A stretch of 64,000 bases of DNA, taken from the NCBI RefSeq assembly GCF_016908495.1, contig NZ_JAFBDZ010000002.1:248001-312000 (forward strand). Reading direction: 5' to 3'. The translations under genes and the position numbers were made by a program. Positions 12,523 to 21,348 of this stretch are shown here, piece by piece (the stretch's first letter is position 1; each line of letters opens with the position of its first letter). Below the pieces are notes generated by a model, which had not been told where the DNA came from, did not search any database, and saw only the letters and a program-made list of their open reading frames with translations. This DNA is from Rossellomorea pakistanensis (lineage in GTDB: Bacteria; Bacillota; Bacilli; Bacillales; Bacillaceae_B).

Positions 12523-12730
12523 TTTCCACTACCTCCCTTAACTATTGTACTTTTATACTATCAGAAGAATAAAAAAGGGGTATTTGGTCTTGTGAAAGAT
12601 ATTGACGTGATTTTCTTTAATTAGGGGTTAAAATCCCTTTGTTTTGGGGTATTATATAACTTCGTGAATATTCTCAAAAGAATAACTCCAGTATTAACCA
12701 GAGTACATAAAAATACGGTATAATAGAAGA

Positions 12731-12760
12731 AAGCACTTCCAAAATAGAAGTGCTTAATAA
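12731..12760 (-). terminator. terminator of the pheromone gene
   Basis: AAGCACTTC and GAAGTGCTT (12731-12755) form a 9-bp stem; on the minus strand a pyrimidine-rich run (TTCTTCTATTATA) follows. It lies 39 bp past the stop of the small peptide gene. Confidence 0.6.
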
Positions 12761-12793
12761 AGGTAATGTTTTAAGTAAGGTAGACTCAAAAAA

Positions 12794-12913
12794 TTAATGA
12801 ATATCTGGAAGTTCACTTTGAAGTGAAGGAGAGCTGGTTGCTACACCAAATGCTCCAACTAGACCAAATACTAGAAAGGATGCTGCAATTACTGCATATA
12901 ATTTCTTCTTCAT
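12794..12913 (-). CDS. PapR-like quorum-sensing pro-peptide (39 aa)
   Basis: An unannotated 39-aa gene with a strong ribosome site (AAAGGGAGG, 7 bp before ATG). The product has MKKK, a hydrophobic export segment (about residues 5-25) and a short tail ending SSPSLQSELPDIH. This is the layout of Phr/PapR signalling pro-peptides. The final seven residues SELPDIH resemble PapR heptapeptides of the Bacillus cereus group (pattern x-D/E-L/M-P-x-x-x, for example ADLPFEF and variants ending in His). It is divergently transcribed from a PlcR-like regulator, with the 198-bp intergenic region holding a palindrome. Inference: exported, cleaved, re-imported by Opp and bound by the neighbouring regulator. 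The divergent arrangement differs from the tandem plcR-papR order of B. cereus. Confidence 0.8.
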   Translation of the reverse strand: MKKKLYAVIAASFLVFGLVGAFGVATSSPSLQSELPDIH

Positions 12914-12952
12914 AGGTATTTCCTCCCTTTATTCGATTACTAATAACTAGAT

Positions 12953-12968
12953 ATGATAAATGTATCAT
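12953..12968. promoter_or_regulatory. candidate PlcR-like operator
   Basis: ATGATA-AATG-TATCAT, a perfect 6-bp inverted repeat of 16 bp total, 40 bp upstream of the peptide gene and between the divergent genes. It has the size and AT-rich centre of the B. cereus PlcR box but not the exact consensus (TATGNAWWWWTNCATA). Confidence 0.5.
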
Positions 12969-13111
12969 TATTACTAATATTAAATCATATTTAAAAAATA
13001 TTAACATTCATTTTCTCAGGGAATTTTCAGAAAGATTTATTAATTTATATTAGCCAAGCTAACTATTTCATAAAAAAATATAATTATAGGAATATTTTTA
13101 GGGGGAACACA

Positions 13112-13984
13112 ATGGATTTCTCTGCTGTAGGTAAAAAAATTAAAGAGCTTAGAAAAAATGTTGGCCTTTCACAAGAGGATTTAGCAGAAGGTATTTGTAC
13201 ACAAGCACAAATCAGTAAAATTGAAAAGGGCATTGTTTACCCATATGCATCAACACTTTATTTAATTTCGCAAAAATTAGGAGTCGATGTTAACTATTTC
13301 TTTGATATAGGGATGACACCAAGATTGGACTATGTGCAAGAAGTCGAGTACCAATTAAAGGTAGCTCGCAGGACTTTTGACTATCAAGGTTTAAAACAAA
13401 TTGTCCAAGCAGAGGAAAATAATCCTTTATTCTTTCAAAATAAAGTAAATTTACAACTGCTATTATGGCACAAAGGAATTTATATTTATGAATTAGAAAA
13501 AGACATTGAAAAAACTATAAAAACCTTAAAATCAGCTGTTGAACTTACAAGGCAAAAAACGAAAGTATTTTCAGAGCGTGAAATAGAAATTCAAATTTCT
13601 TTAGGCATAATTTATTTTAGATACGATATCGAAAAAGCAGTAGAAACTTACATGAAAATTAACGACGAACTTCAAATGCTTCCTACTTTAAATGATTACA
13701 CCATAAAAACACGTCTCTACTACAATTATGCTAGAGCTCTAACTAGATTAAGTAAGTTAGAAGAATCCATAAGATACTGTGAGCAAGCAATCAATTGGTG
13801 TATCGAAAAGGAGAACATGTTTTTACTTGGAGAACTACATTATCACATTGGATATAACTATGAGCTGCAAGGGGATTTAGATAAAGCGATAACATACATG
13901 AAGAAAGCACTAACTGTTTTCGAGCTTCAGAGAGATGATAAATATATCAAATTTATAAGTGAAAAAATAAAAGAGATGAGTTAG
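13112..13984 (+). CDS. PlcR-like RRNPP quorum-sensing regulator (HTH-TPR)
   Basis: 290 aa. An N-terminal XRE-type helix-turn-helix (about 8-62, GLSQEDLAEGICTQAQISKIEKG) is followed by a helical TPR region (about 70-290), the last repeats reading SIRYCEQAINWC and GDLDKAITYMKKALTVF. Length and domain order match PlcR (285 aa) of the RRNPP family, in which an imported peptide binds the TPR groove and changes DNA binding. The divergent gene encodes a PapR-like peptide, giving a receptor-signal pair. Start ATG has TTAGGGGG upstream. NprR- or Rgg-type specificity cannot be excluded; no secreted-protein target is adjacent. Confidence 0.88.
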   Translation: MDFSAVGKKIKELRKNVGLSQEDLAEGICTQAQISKIEKGIVYPYASTLYLISQKLGVDVNYFFDIGMTPRLDYVQEVEYQLKVARRTFDYQGLKQIVQAEENNPLFFQNKVNLQLLLWHKGIYIYELEKDIEKTIKTLKSAVELTRQKTKVFSEREIEIQISLGIIYFRYDIEKAVETYMKINDELQMLPTLNDYTIKTRLYYNYARALTRLSKLEESIRYCEQAINWCIEKENMFLLGELHYHIGYNYELQGDLDKAITYMKKALTVFELQRDDKYIKFISEKIKEMS

Positions 13985-14020
13985 AAGGAGTGTTTCGAGA
14001 GAGGCGCTCCTTTTGTATTT
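13985..14020 (+). terminator. terminator after the PlcR-like gene
   Basis: AAGGAG at 13985-13990 pairs with CTCCTT at 14007-14012, followed by TTTTGTATTT. It begins directly after the stop. Confidence 0.6.
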
Positions 14021-14103
14021 CCAATCCATGCAATTATACAAAAGCAACATAAACTAAATAAACCTTTAAATAAGGAAACGTCTCTCTACTGCTTTAAAGC
14101 ACC

Positions 14104-14119
14104 CAAGAACCGTCCCGCA
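14104..14119 (-). repeat. solitary diverged REP core
   Basis: CCAAGAACCGTCCCGC is a minus-oriented copy of the same REP core with one change (AAGAACC for GAGAACC), upstream of galU. Flanking GCTTTAAAGCA and CCGCGTTACC recall the spacers of the other clusters. It is the last copy seen to the right. Confidence 0.75.
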
Positions 14120-14240
14120 CCACTTCACCGCGTTACCCTGAATGTAAATAATTTCTAAAGTTTTTGTGGATTTTGTGATAACCGCCAATTCCCTTTGATA
14201 AAATGACAGTAGAAGAAAGATTTTATCGGAGGTGGACGTT

Positions 14241-15200
14241 TTGTCGGAGTCTCAAATTTCGTTAAAATTCTCTCGTTTCTTGCATCCTTTAGACGCCCCA
14301 AAAAAAGTGAAGAAAGCCATTATTCCTGCAGCCGGATTGGGCACTCGTTTCTTGCCAGCGACAAAAGCTCAGCCAAAGGAAATGCTTCCCATCGTAGACA
14401 AACCAACCATCCAGTACATTATTGAAGAAGCGGTCTCATCAGGCATCGAAGATATCATTATCGTGACAGGCCGTGGGAAACGGGCCATCGAGGATCACTT
14501 TGACAAATCCTACGAGCTTGAAGAAGTCCTAGCGAAAAAAGAAAAATGGTCTGCCCTTGAAGAAGTGCAGGACATTACCAATCTCGCAAACATCCATTAC
14601 ATCAGGCAAAAAGAACCACTCGGACTTGGCCACGCTGTTCTTTGTGCACGCAGCTTCATCGGAAACGAACCGTTCGCTGTCATGCTGGGAGATGACATTA
14701 TCCAATCCGAGAAGCCATGCCTGAAGCAGCTTCTAGAAGTCTATGAAAAACACCACGCTTCCATTATCGGCGTACAAGAGGTGCCACCCGAGGACGTCTC
14801 GAAATATGGAATCATCGACCCGGTAAAAAGCGGACTATTCCCACCAAATAATAAAACACAATGTACATTTACGGTTCAAGGACTAGTCGAAAAGCCTTCA
14901 ATCGAAGAAGCCCCTTCTCAGCTAGCCATTATTGGCCGTTACGTACTAACCCCTGAAATCTTTGATATTCTTGAAACCCTGACACCAGGAGCCGGTGGAG
15001 AATACCAGCTAACAGACGCCATCAATATCTATAATCAAACCTATCCTGTCTGCGCAAATATATTCAACGGAAAGCGATATGACATCGGCGACAAGCTTGG
15101 ATTTATAAAAGCAACCATCGATTTTTCTCTGAAAAGAAATGATTTACAAGATGAAGTAGAACAGTACTTACGACAAATACTCCAGATAATGAATCATTAA
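14241..15200 (+). CDS. galU: UTP-glucose-1-phosphate uridylyltransferase
   Basis: 319 aa from the TTG start (CGGAGGTGG upstream). Makes UDP-glucose from UTP and glucose-1-phosphate. The nucleotide-binding signature [20 protein letters not shown] and [19 protein letters not shown] are near the start; VMLGDDII and [13 protein letters not shown] are further family segments. Relative to B. subtilis GtaB it has about 24 extra residues at the N-terminus. It is followed by UDP-glucose dehydrogenase 15 bp downstream, so the pair makes UDP-glucuronate for wall or capsule polymers. Confidence 0.95.
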   Translation: MSESQISLKFSRFLHPLDAPKKVKKAIIPAAGLGTRFLPATKAQPKEMLPIVDKPTIQYIIEEAVSSGIEDIIIVTGRGKRAIEDHFDKSYELEEVLAKKEKWSALEEVQDITNLANIHYIRQKEPLGLGHAVLCARSFIGNEPFAVMLGDDIIQSEKPCLKQLLEVYEKHHASIIGVQEVPPEDVSKYGIIDPVKSGLFPPNNKTQCTFTVQGLVEKPSIEEAPSQLAIIGRYVLTPEIFDILETLTPGAGGEYQLTDAINIYNQTYPVCANIFNGKRYDIGDKLGFIKATIDFSLKRNDLQDEVEQYLRQILQIMNH

Positions 15201-15215
15201 GGGGGATCCGCTGGC

Positions 15216-16580
15216 ATGAAAGTATCGGTTATTGGAACGGGATATGTAGGTCTTGTGACAGGCGTTTGTTTGGCAGAAGTAGGGAACAATGTGACCTGTC
15301 TCGATATAGATGAAGAAAAAATCAATATGCTACAACTTGGAAAATCCCCCATTTATGAATCAGGTATTGAAGAAATGATGGAGAAAAATCTCCATGAAAA
15401 TCGCTTAAGCTTTACAACAAGCTATTCAACAGCATGTGAAAGGGCAGACGTCATCATACTAGCGGTTGGAACTCCATCAAACCCTAATGGATCCGCAAAC
15501 CTTTTATACCTTCAAAAAGCTGCAGAAAACATCGGAAAGCATTTAATTAAAGACGGGACTATCATCGTCACCAAAAGCACGGTACCCGTTGGAACAAACA
15601 ACAAGGTAAAACAATGGATTCAGCAAAGCCTTACAGAGCCTATCTTTTTTGAAGTGGCATCAAACCCGGAATTCCTGAGAGAAGGATCCGCCATTCAAGA
15701 TACATTTGAAGCCGATCGAATTGTGATTGGAACAGAATCAAGATACGGGACACATGTTCTCAAAGAATTATATAGTCCATTCCAAATACCAACACTACAA
15801 ACCTCTTTAGAAAGTGCCGAGATGATAAAATATGCATCTAACGCTTTCCTTGCGACGAAAATAAGCTTCATCAACGAAATTGCCAATCTGTGTGAAAAAT
15901 TAGACGCAGACATTGAAGACGTGGCAAAAGGGATGGGGATGGACCAACGGATTGGACCGCAATTTTTAAAAGCCGGAATTGGCTATGGAGGCTCATGTTT
16001 TCCTAAAGACACCAATGCTTTAGTGCAAATCGCTGGCGATATCGAGCATCGCTTCGAGCTATTAGAATCCGTTATTAGAGTGAACTCCAGTCAACAAATC
16101 AAGCTAATCGGAAAAGCATTAGACCATTTCGGCTCACTAAAAGGAAAAAAAGCTGCCATCCTAGGTCTCGCATTCAAACCAAACACCGATGATATTCGAG
16201 AATCAGCCGCAATCGAAGTGATCAAAACACTCCTACACTACGGAGCAACCGTGAACGCCTACGATCCAGTAGCGATACCAAACATGAAAAGATTATATCC
16301 AGAATCTGCTGAAATTCAATACACATCGACTGCTTACGAGGCCATAGCCAATGCAGACATGATCTTCATCCTAACCGACTGGGAAGAAATCAAAGAATTA
16401 AACCTACCAACCATCGCGGAACTAGAAAAGAAACCCGTCCTCTTCGACGGCCGAAACTGCTTCGACCTCCGAACCATCCAAAAATCAGGCCTCACCTACC
16501 ACTCCATCGGCCGACAAATTCTGACAGGTGCCAGGCAGGACCCGAAGTTTGTCGAATATGGTGATGGGTTTGAGAACTAG
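15216..16580 (+). CDS. UDP-glucose 6-dehydrogenase
   Basis: 454 aa. Oxidises UDP-glucose to UDP-glucuronate with two NAD+. Rossmann motif GTGYVGLVTGVCLAE at residues 7-21; substrate segment SNPEFLREGSA; catalytic Cys in GYGGSCFPKD; C-terminal AFKPNTDDIRESAA. Same length class as TuaD/Ugd. ATG has AAGGGGGATCC upstream and the gene is co-transcribed with galU. It could serve teichuronic acid or exopolysaccharide synthesis; no polymerase genes are adjacent. Confidence 0.95.
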   Translation: MKVSVIGTGYVGLVTGVCLAEVGNNVTCLDIDEEKINMLQLGKSPIYESGIEEMMEKNLHENRLSFTTSYSTACERADVIILAVGTPSNPNGSANLLYLQKAAENIGKHLIKDGTIIVTKSTVPVGTNNKVKQWIQQSLTEPIFFEVASNPEFLREGSAIQDTFEADRIVIGTESRYGTHVLKELYSPFQIPTLQTSLESAEMIKYASNAFLATKISFINEIANLCEKLDADIEDVAKGMGMDQRIGPQFLKAGIGYGGSCFPKDTNALVQIAGDIEHRFELLESVIRVNSSQQIKLIGKALDHFGSLKGKKAAILGLAFKPNTDDIRESAAIEVIKTLLHYGATVNAYDPVAIPNMKRLYPESAEIQYTSTAYEAIANADMIFILTDWEEIKELNLPTIAELEKKPVLFDGRNCFDLRTIQKSGLTYHSIGRQILTGARQDPKFVEYGDGFEN

Positions 16581-16612
16581 TAATGATTTCTTATTAATCG
16601 AATAAAAAGTTG

Positions 16613-16647
16613 GTGCGATTCTTATCAACTAAAGGATCGCACTTTTT
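16613..16647 (+). terminator. terminator of the galU-ugd operon
   Basis: GTGCGAT (16613-16619) pairs with ATCGCAC (16636-16642), followed by five T. Confidence 0.8.
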
Positions 16648-16742
16648 CTAGTAGAGGTGAACATTGAAGAAGACCATAAATGGATTTTATGGTAAAATTT
16701 TGATGATGAGGTGTTTTGTGTAGAATTTTGGGAGGTTGTTTT

Positions 16743-16973
16743 TTGTTAAAAAAGTTGAAAGTTTTATTTGGAGTCATTTCATCAATTTTAGCCATCTATT
16801 CTTTCATAACGGATAGATTTTCAGTAATGCCTTATATGCTTTTTTTCTTGGCAGCAATGATGTTAGTAATGGGAATGATTGAACTGCAAGAAAATCGAAA
16901 GTCTTCGGCTATTGCCTTTTTTTTAGTGTTTGGATTTAACCTGTTTGTTTCGGTTTATGTTTTCATCGGCTAA
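16743..16973 (+). CDS. small membrane protein, YczI/DUF3953-like
   Basis: 76 aa from a TTG start with GGGAGG eight bases upstream. Three hydrophobic segments (about residues 6-20, 28-42 and 55-75) with a charged ENRKSS turn. Size and pattern resemble the B. subtilis YczI family; the assignment is tentative. First of a run of small membrane protein genes in the same direction. Confidence 0.6.
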   Translation: MLKKLKVLFGVISSILAIYSFITDRFSVMPYMLFFLAAMMLVMGMIELQENRKSSAIAFFLVFGFNLFVSVYVFIG

Positions 16974-17033
16974 TGTTTTAGATGTAAAAAAGAACTGCTC
17001 TTTAGCTTTATTTTAAAAGAGAGGATAAATTTC

Positions 17034-17447
17034 ATGCATAGTTCTGGCTTGGATTCTATGTTTTGGCCAAAGTTAATAGCCATCCTATTGGCGTACCTTA
17101 TTCTACATTTATTGTTAAATAAGGCAATGAGAAATTGGCTTCATTTAGAGAGGAAAAAATTCTTTTCCTATAACTTTGTAAATGATGTGCATAAGAAGGG
17201 TGAATGGCTGATAAGGATCACTTTTGTATGTATATACATACTTATGTTCTTCCTAAGTATTTCTGATCCGACCCCTAATCTACTTCTGCCATCAATTATA
17301 CTGATCTTTTCCATTATTTCTACTGATCTTTTCCGAGCAGTTATAGAGTGGAAATATTCATCAAATCCAAAAGATTATATCCTAACCTTTAGCCAATTAG
17401 GATTAAACATAGTATTTTTATTTATAGTTTACAATTGGTTTGTTTAG
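17034..17447 (+). CDS. membrane protein, possibly DUF4181
   Basis: 137 aa with about four predicted helices (near 10-30, 60-80, 85-100 and 118-136) and a Lys/Arg-rich loop LERKKFFSYNFVND. ATG preceded by AGAGAGGAT. The RKKFFS...VN and FRAVIEWKY pattern resembles DUF4181 proteins common in Bacillaceae. Function unknown; probably grouped with its neighbours. Confidence 0.6.
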   Translation: MHSSGLDSMFWPKLIAILLAYLILHLLLNKAMRNWLHLERKKFFSYNFVNDVHKKGEWLIRITFVCIYILMFFLSISDPTPNLLLPSIILIFSIISTDLFRAVIEWKYSSNPKDYILTFSQLGLNIVFLFIVYNWFV

Positions 17448-17494
17448 TTAAAAGAAAGCGTTTCTAAACTTGCCTAATGGAAGTGGTTTTCACA

Positions 17495-18148
17495 ATGATA
17501 AAAAATACAAAGCTTTTCTGTTTGGCTCTCCTATTTCTAATCGCAACAATGATAGTAAAGTTTCCTTTTCCACATGAAGCCCCTTTTAGTGATAGGATTG
17601 CAGGTGTTTTGAATATCCCTAATAAATCAATAAATGGACTAAATTATGGTGGGATTGCAGCGGTTCTTTTATTGATAACGAGTTTATTTCTTCTTGTAAA
17701 ATCAATAGAAAAATACCATGGTCGCTTTGTTTTACTTGCTATTATCATAGTCTTATTTTTTCCTTCGTTTATCGTAAATACATATCAAAAGACAATGGCA
17801 AAAGGTATTTATGCTGTTTCCTATGAGCGCGATCTCAGTAAATGTCATTTTAAGCTGTCCAACGAGTCTACCTTGCATGGGGTGTGTGAGCTTTCATTTG
17901 TTAATCACAGCAAAGATGATGTCCAATTTGCCATTGAGTTTTATGAAAAATATGACGAACGCATCGCAATGGAAACACTAATGAATAACAATGGGTCATC
18001 TGTGATCAAACTCAGAGGAAATGAGAGAAAAAATGTGAAGATCGAGAAGCAAATTGATGTGTCTCAAATGGAAAATTACATTGAAAGTGGCAGTACAACC
18101 GATGTGAACATTAAAATGAAGTCGGGTAAAAAAAGTAGAAAATTATAA
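17495..18148 (+). CDS. hypothetical membrane protein with exported C-terminal domain
   Basis: About 217 aa from ATG 17495 (GGAAGTGG upstream; ATG 17477 is an alternative). Three hydrophobic segments (near 5-22, 45-65 and 72-90) precede a hydrophilic domain of about 120 residues containing a Cys pair (SKCHFKL...GVCELSF), which would be outside the membrane and disulfide-bonded. Family not recognised. Confidence 0.6.
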   Translation: MIKNTKLFCLALLFLIATMIVKFPFPHEAPFSDRIAGVLNIPNKSINGLNYGGIAAVLLLITSLFLLVKSIEKYHGRFVLLAIIIVLFFPSFIVNTYQKTMAKGIYAVSYERDLSKCHFKLSNESTLHGVCELSFVNHSKDDVQFAIEFYEKYDERIAMETLMNNNGSSVIKLRGNERKNVKIEKQIDVSQMENYIESGSTTDVNIKMKSGKKSRKL

Positions 18149-18172
18149 GCCATTAAAAAAGGAGTTTCTAGA

Positions 18173-18448
18173 TTGGAACTATCATTTTTTAATATTCTCA
18201 TAGGATTCATCCTGCCATTATTACTCATAATAAGTTCCGTTTAGTGGACGGAAGCCAAGCTTCTCATGAACTTAATAAAGGATAATAAATTCGAGCTGAT
18301 TAAGCAATCAACGGCACATAGGGAAATTTTATTGAGGGAGTTCATTTGAATTCTTAAACCATTGTGGAGGGGTCTTTTCATTGTCGGTCCCGCCATTGCT
18401 CTTGCATACGGGATGATCCTCTTGATCAATAGTTGGTTATCTGCCTGA
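18173..18448 (+). pseudogene. small membrane protein gene with two in-frame stops
   Basis: A TTG with AAAGGAG upstream opens a frame that stays coding-like for 91 codons but is interrupted by TAG (18242-18244) and TGA (18347-18349). The pieces read MELSFFNILIGFILPLL, then WTEAKLLMNLIKDNKFELI, then LWRGLFIVGPAIALAYGMI and end at a proper stop before a terminator. Two membrane helices flank a charged middle. No frameshift is needed, so decay is recent. Family not recognised. Confidence 0.65.
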
Positions 18449-18450
18449 CA

Positions 18451-18475
18451 AAAGCGATATAGCGTCGCTTTTTTT
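18451..18475 (+). terminator. Rho-independent terminator
   Basis: AAAGCGA and TCGCTTT form a 7-bp stem followed by T5. It ends the run of small membrane protein genes. Confidence 0.8.
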
Positions 18476-18513
18476 AGTTAGTTAAAAAAATCCGCCCAAA
18501 ATGAAAATCACCC

Positions 18514-18573
18514 TTGACATTTTTATGAAACAGGAATATTATGGTCTTAAATAACAGTCAGTACTGACAGTCA
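18514..18573 (+). promoter_or_regulatory. promoter and TetR-type operator of the regulator gene
   Basis: TTGACA (18514-18519), 17-bp spacer, TATTAT (18537-18542), then an operator overlapping the transcription start: the 12-bp perfect palindrome GTCAGTACTGAC (18557-18568), extended by further matching outer bases. A closely related sequence precedes the efflux gene, so the regulator probably represses both units. Confidence 0.8.
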
Positions 18574-18592
18574 ATCAAAAAGGGTGTAAAAA

Positions 18593-19183
18593 ATGAGTAG
18601 CAGCAAAAATTTGAGCAGCAAAGATAAGTTGTTGATGGCAGCCATCGATCTAATCGCAGCAAGAGGGTACAATGGTGTCACCACAAATGAAATCGCAGTG
18701 GCAGCAGGGTTAAGTGAAAAGACTTTGTTTCGGCACTTCGGTAGTAAACAAAATCTTCTCGAATCCGCTTTTGACCGCTTTCATTATATTGAAGAGATGA
18801 AAAAGCTTTTTAACGAGAAGCTTGTGTGGGATTTAGAAACCGATTTGCTCCTAATTAGCCGAACGTACCACGAAATTATGAACCGTAACCGGAAAATGAT
18901 TCAGATCAGCATTAAGGAAGAAGGCAATATGCCAGGATTCAGGGAAAGAACCCAGCAACAGCCTCAACAGCTAATGGACATTTTATCAGAATATTTCACG
19001 GAAATGTCGGAGAAAGGGAAACTCATTCAGACGAATCCCGAAGTGCAGGCACTGTCGTTTATGATGATGAATTTTGGAGCATTCATGAACGACCTGGAGT
19101 CCAATGATAACTTTCCAACTGTCTCATTAGAAGAGTTTATCTCGGAAAGTGTGCAAATTTTTACTAGGGCTTTAACCCCCTAG
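18593..19183 (+). CDS. TetR/AcrR-family transcriptional regulator
   Basis: 196 aa. N-terminal TetR HTH (about 10-57): LLMAAIDLIAARGYNGVTTNEIAVAAGLSEKTLFRHFGSKQNLLE is nearly canonical. The remainder is the helical ligand-binding/dimer domain. It carries a palindromic operator in its own promoter and a variant operator before the MFS gene 64 bp downstream, so autoregulated repression of drug efflux is likely. The ligand is unknown. Confidence 0.93.
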   Translation: MSSSKNLSSKDKLLMAAIDLIAARGYNGVTTNEIAVAAGLSEKTLFRHFGSKQNLLESAFDRFHYIEEMKKLFNEKLVWDLETDLLLISRTYHEIMNRNRKMIQISIKEEGNMPGFRERTQQQPQQLMDILSEYFTEMSEKGKLIQTNPEVQALSFMMMNFGAFMNDLESNDNFPTVSLEEFISESVQIFTRALTP

Positions 19184-19202
19184 TATTTTTTCAAAGCTGT
19201 AT

Positions 19203-19224
19203 GTCAGTCAGTACAGACAGTCAT
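19203..19224 (+). promoter_or_regulatory. second TetR-type operator, before the efflux gene
   Basis: GTCAGTACAGAC at 19207-19218, preceded by CAGTCA-like bases; it is the same element as at 18557-18568 with one changed base. Confidence 0.7.
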
Positions 19225-19246
19225 TCAAACGAAGGGAGTGAAAAAA

Positions 19247-20626
19247 ATGGAAAAAGAAATACCGAAGAAAACAGGAGAAAAATTGATGCTCATTCTCATG
19301 TTCACCCTGATCATATCAGCAATGAGCGGATTAATGTTTAACATCGTCCTCCCTGAAATTAGTGAAGAGTTTACCCTTTCCATCTCTCAAGTAAGCTGGT
19401 TCTCTTCTGCCTATGCGCTGATTTATGCGATTGGAACAATGACCTACGGAAAATTAGCTGATCGTTACAAGCTTAAAAATTTGTTGACGTTCGGATTGGT
19501 TCTTTTTGCGATCGGGTCATTAGTCGGCCTGGTTTCACAAACCTTCTGGCTGGCGCTTGTGGGAAGATGCCTGCAGGCTGCAGGGGCAGCTGCGATCCCG
19601 GCAACAGCCATGATCATCCCGGTGCGTTACTTTGCTCCAGAACGCAGAGGTTCAGCTATCAGTATGGCGGCGGTAGGTTTGGCAATCGGAAGTGCACTTG
19701 GGCCGATTATTTCCGCGTTAATTGTCGCGGTTGCCCATTGGCGCTGGTTGTTCTGTATCCCTCTCCTGATTTTACTCACACTGCCTTTTTACCGTAAATA
19801 TTTGCAGGATGAGGAGCAAGTTGCATCTGGAAAATTTGATTGGGTTGGAGGAGGGTTGCTTGCTGGTACCATATCTTTGCTTCTTCTTGGTGTGACGAAT
19901 GGTACTTGGTGGTTTATGATTGGCGGTTTCCTCACGCTGGTATTTTTCGTAGTACGAATCCGTTCCGTTTCCGAGCCCTTTGTTCAGCCAAAGCTCTTTG
20001 AAAATAAGGAGTACACCCTTATTCTAACGCTTGCTTTTTTAATCAATGGGATTGGCTTTTCTCTCTATTTTGTGAGTCCCTTGCTTCTGGCAGATGTTCA
20101 ACAGCTATCTTCAAGTTGGATTGGGTTTGCTATGGTTCCTGCCGCAGTAGCTTCAGCGATTTTAGGAAGGAAAGGCGGCAAACTAGCTGATTTGAAAGGG
20201 AACGCGCATCTATTCTTTTTGGCATCCGGATTGTTAGTGACATGCTTTGTATTGCTTTCAACCTTTACGGGTAGCGCTCCGATCTTCATTGCCATGTTTC
20301 TGGTTTTCGGGAATGTCGGGCAATCCTTTATGCTCATTGCCATGTCTAATTCGATTTCGCGTACATTACCAAAGGAACAGGTTGGAGTTGGAATGGGCCT
20401 CTTTTCAATGCTGAATTTTATTGCGGGAGGAATGGCTACAGGGGTTTACAGCCTGGTGGTGGATACCGGTTCTAATGGGCACTGGAATCCGCTGACCATC
20501 AATCCAAATGGTTTTATTTACAGTAATATTTTCTTCGTGCTTGCTGCTTTACATGTGCTCATTCTACTGTTTTACTTTTTTCAGTTTGGCAGAGCAAGGA
20601 GAAAAAACATTCAATTGGAAGGCTAA
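19247..20626 (+). CDS. MFS drug efflux transporter (DHA2/TetA(L)-like)
   Basis: 459 aa from the ATG preceded by GAAGGGAG; a GTG three codons earlier is possible. Multiple membrane helices; motif A in [14 protein letters not shown] (loop 2-3), motif C-like [16 protein letters not shown] in helix 5, and a Gly-rich second half with [18 protein letters not shown]. Closest pattern is the 14-helix DHA2 family that includes TetA(L). It is downstream of a TetR gene with matching operators and 28 bp upstream of an azoreductase gene, so the three form an inducible efflux/detoxification unit. The substrate cannot be inferred. Confidence 0.9.
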   Translation: MEKEIPKKTGEKLMLILMFTLIISAMSGLMFNIVLPEISEEFTLSISQVSWFSSAYALIYAIGTMTYGKLADRYKLKNLLTFGLVLFAIGSLVGLVSQTFWLALVGRCLQAAGAAAIPATAMIIPVRYFAPERRGSAISMAAVGLAIGSALGPIISALIVAVAHWRWLFCIPLLILLTLPFYRKYLQDEEQVASGKFDWVGGGLLAGTISLLLLGVTNGTWWFMIGGFLTLVFFVVRIRSVSEPFVQPKLFENKEYTLILTLAFLINGIGFSLYFVSPLLLADVQQLSSSWIGFAMVPAAVASAILGRKGGKLADLKGNAHLFFLASGLLVTCFVLLSTFTGSAPIFIAMFLVFGNVGQSFMLIAMSNSISRTLPKEQVGVGMGLFSMLNFIAGGMATGVYSLVVDTGSNGHWNPLTINPNGFIYSNIFFVLAALHVLILLFYFFQFGRARRKNIQLEG

Positions 20627-20654
20627 AATCAGACAAATTTGGAGGAGATTAAAA

Positions 20655-21269
20655 ATGACAACAGCTTTATTTGTAAAAGCAAACAATCGCTTGGAATCGG
20701 TAAGTGGAAAATTATATGAGGCCTTTTTAGAAAGCTATAAAGCCTCAAATCCGCATGACACAGTGGTTGAGCTCGATCTATTTCAAGAACACTTGCCCTA
20801 TTTAGGTGATGTGATGATCAATGGAAATTTTAAATCCGCCCAAGGAATGGAACTCAATCTTGAAGAAAAGTCTGAGCATGATATCGTCGCAAGACACCTA
20901 GACCAGTTTATAGCAGCGGATAAAGTGGTCATGGCATTCCCGCTTTGGAACTTAACCGTTCCAGCCGTGCTACACACATACCTTGATTATATGCATCACC
21001 CTCGCAAAACCTTTAAATATACAGCAGAAGGCTTAGTAGGTCTGTTACCGGATAAAAAAGTGGCCTTATTAAACGCGAGGGGCGGGGTATATGCAGAAGG
21101 AGACTCTTCTGAAATGGCGGTAAGCTTTGTAAAAAATCACTTGAATGTTTTTGGAATTACAGACATCAAAACCGTAGTTATTGAGGGGCATAATCAATTT
21201 CCGGATCAAAGGGAAGCGATTATTGAAAAGGGTCTCCTACAAGCAACTCAAACGGCAAGATCTTTCTGA
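20655..21269 (+). CDS. FMN-dependent NADH:quinone oxidoreductase / azoreductase
   Basis: 204 aa; the start ATG has GGAGGAG upstream. Flavodoxin-like fold of the AzoR family: first strand ALFVKANNR, then the segment [32 protein letters not shown] and LLNARGG, which bind FMN. It reduces quinones and azo compounds with two-electron transfers. Located in an operon with the efflux gene under the TetR regulator, it probably detoxifies an electrophilic or quinone-like inducer. Confidence 0.9.
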   Translation: MTTALFVKANNRLESVSGKLYEAFLESYKASNPHDTVVELDLFQEHLPYLGDVMINGNFKSAQGMELNLEEKSEHDIVARHLDQFIAADKVVMAFPLWNLTVPAVLHTYLDYMHHPRKTFKYTAEGLVGLLPDKKVALLNARGGVYAEGDSSEMAVSFVKNHLNVFGITDIKTVVIEGHNQFPDQREAIIEKGLLQATQTARSF

Positions 21270-21348
21270 TGATCAAAAGCTAATGATTACCATCTACTCC
21301 TTACTTTGATATTCTATTAATAGGATTAGCGCATAGGAGGAATATCAG

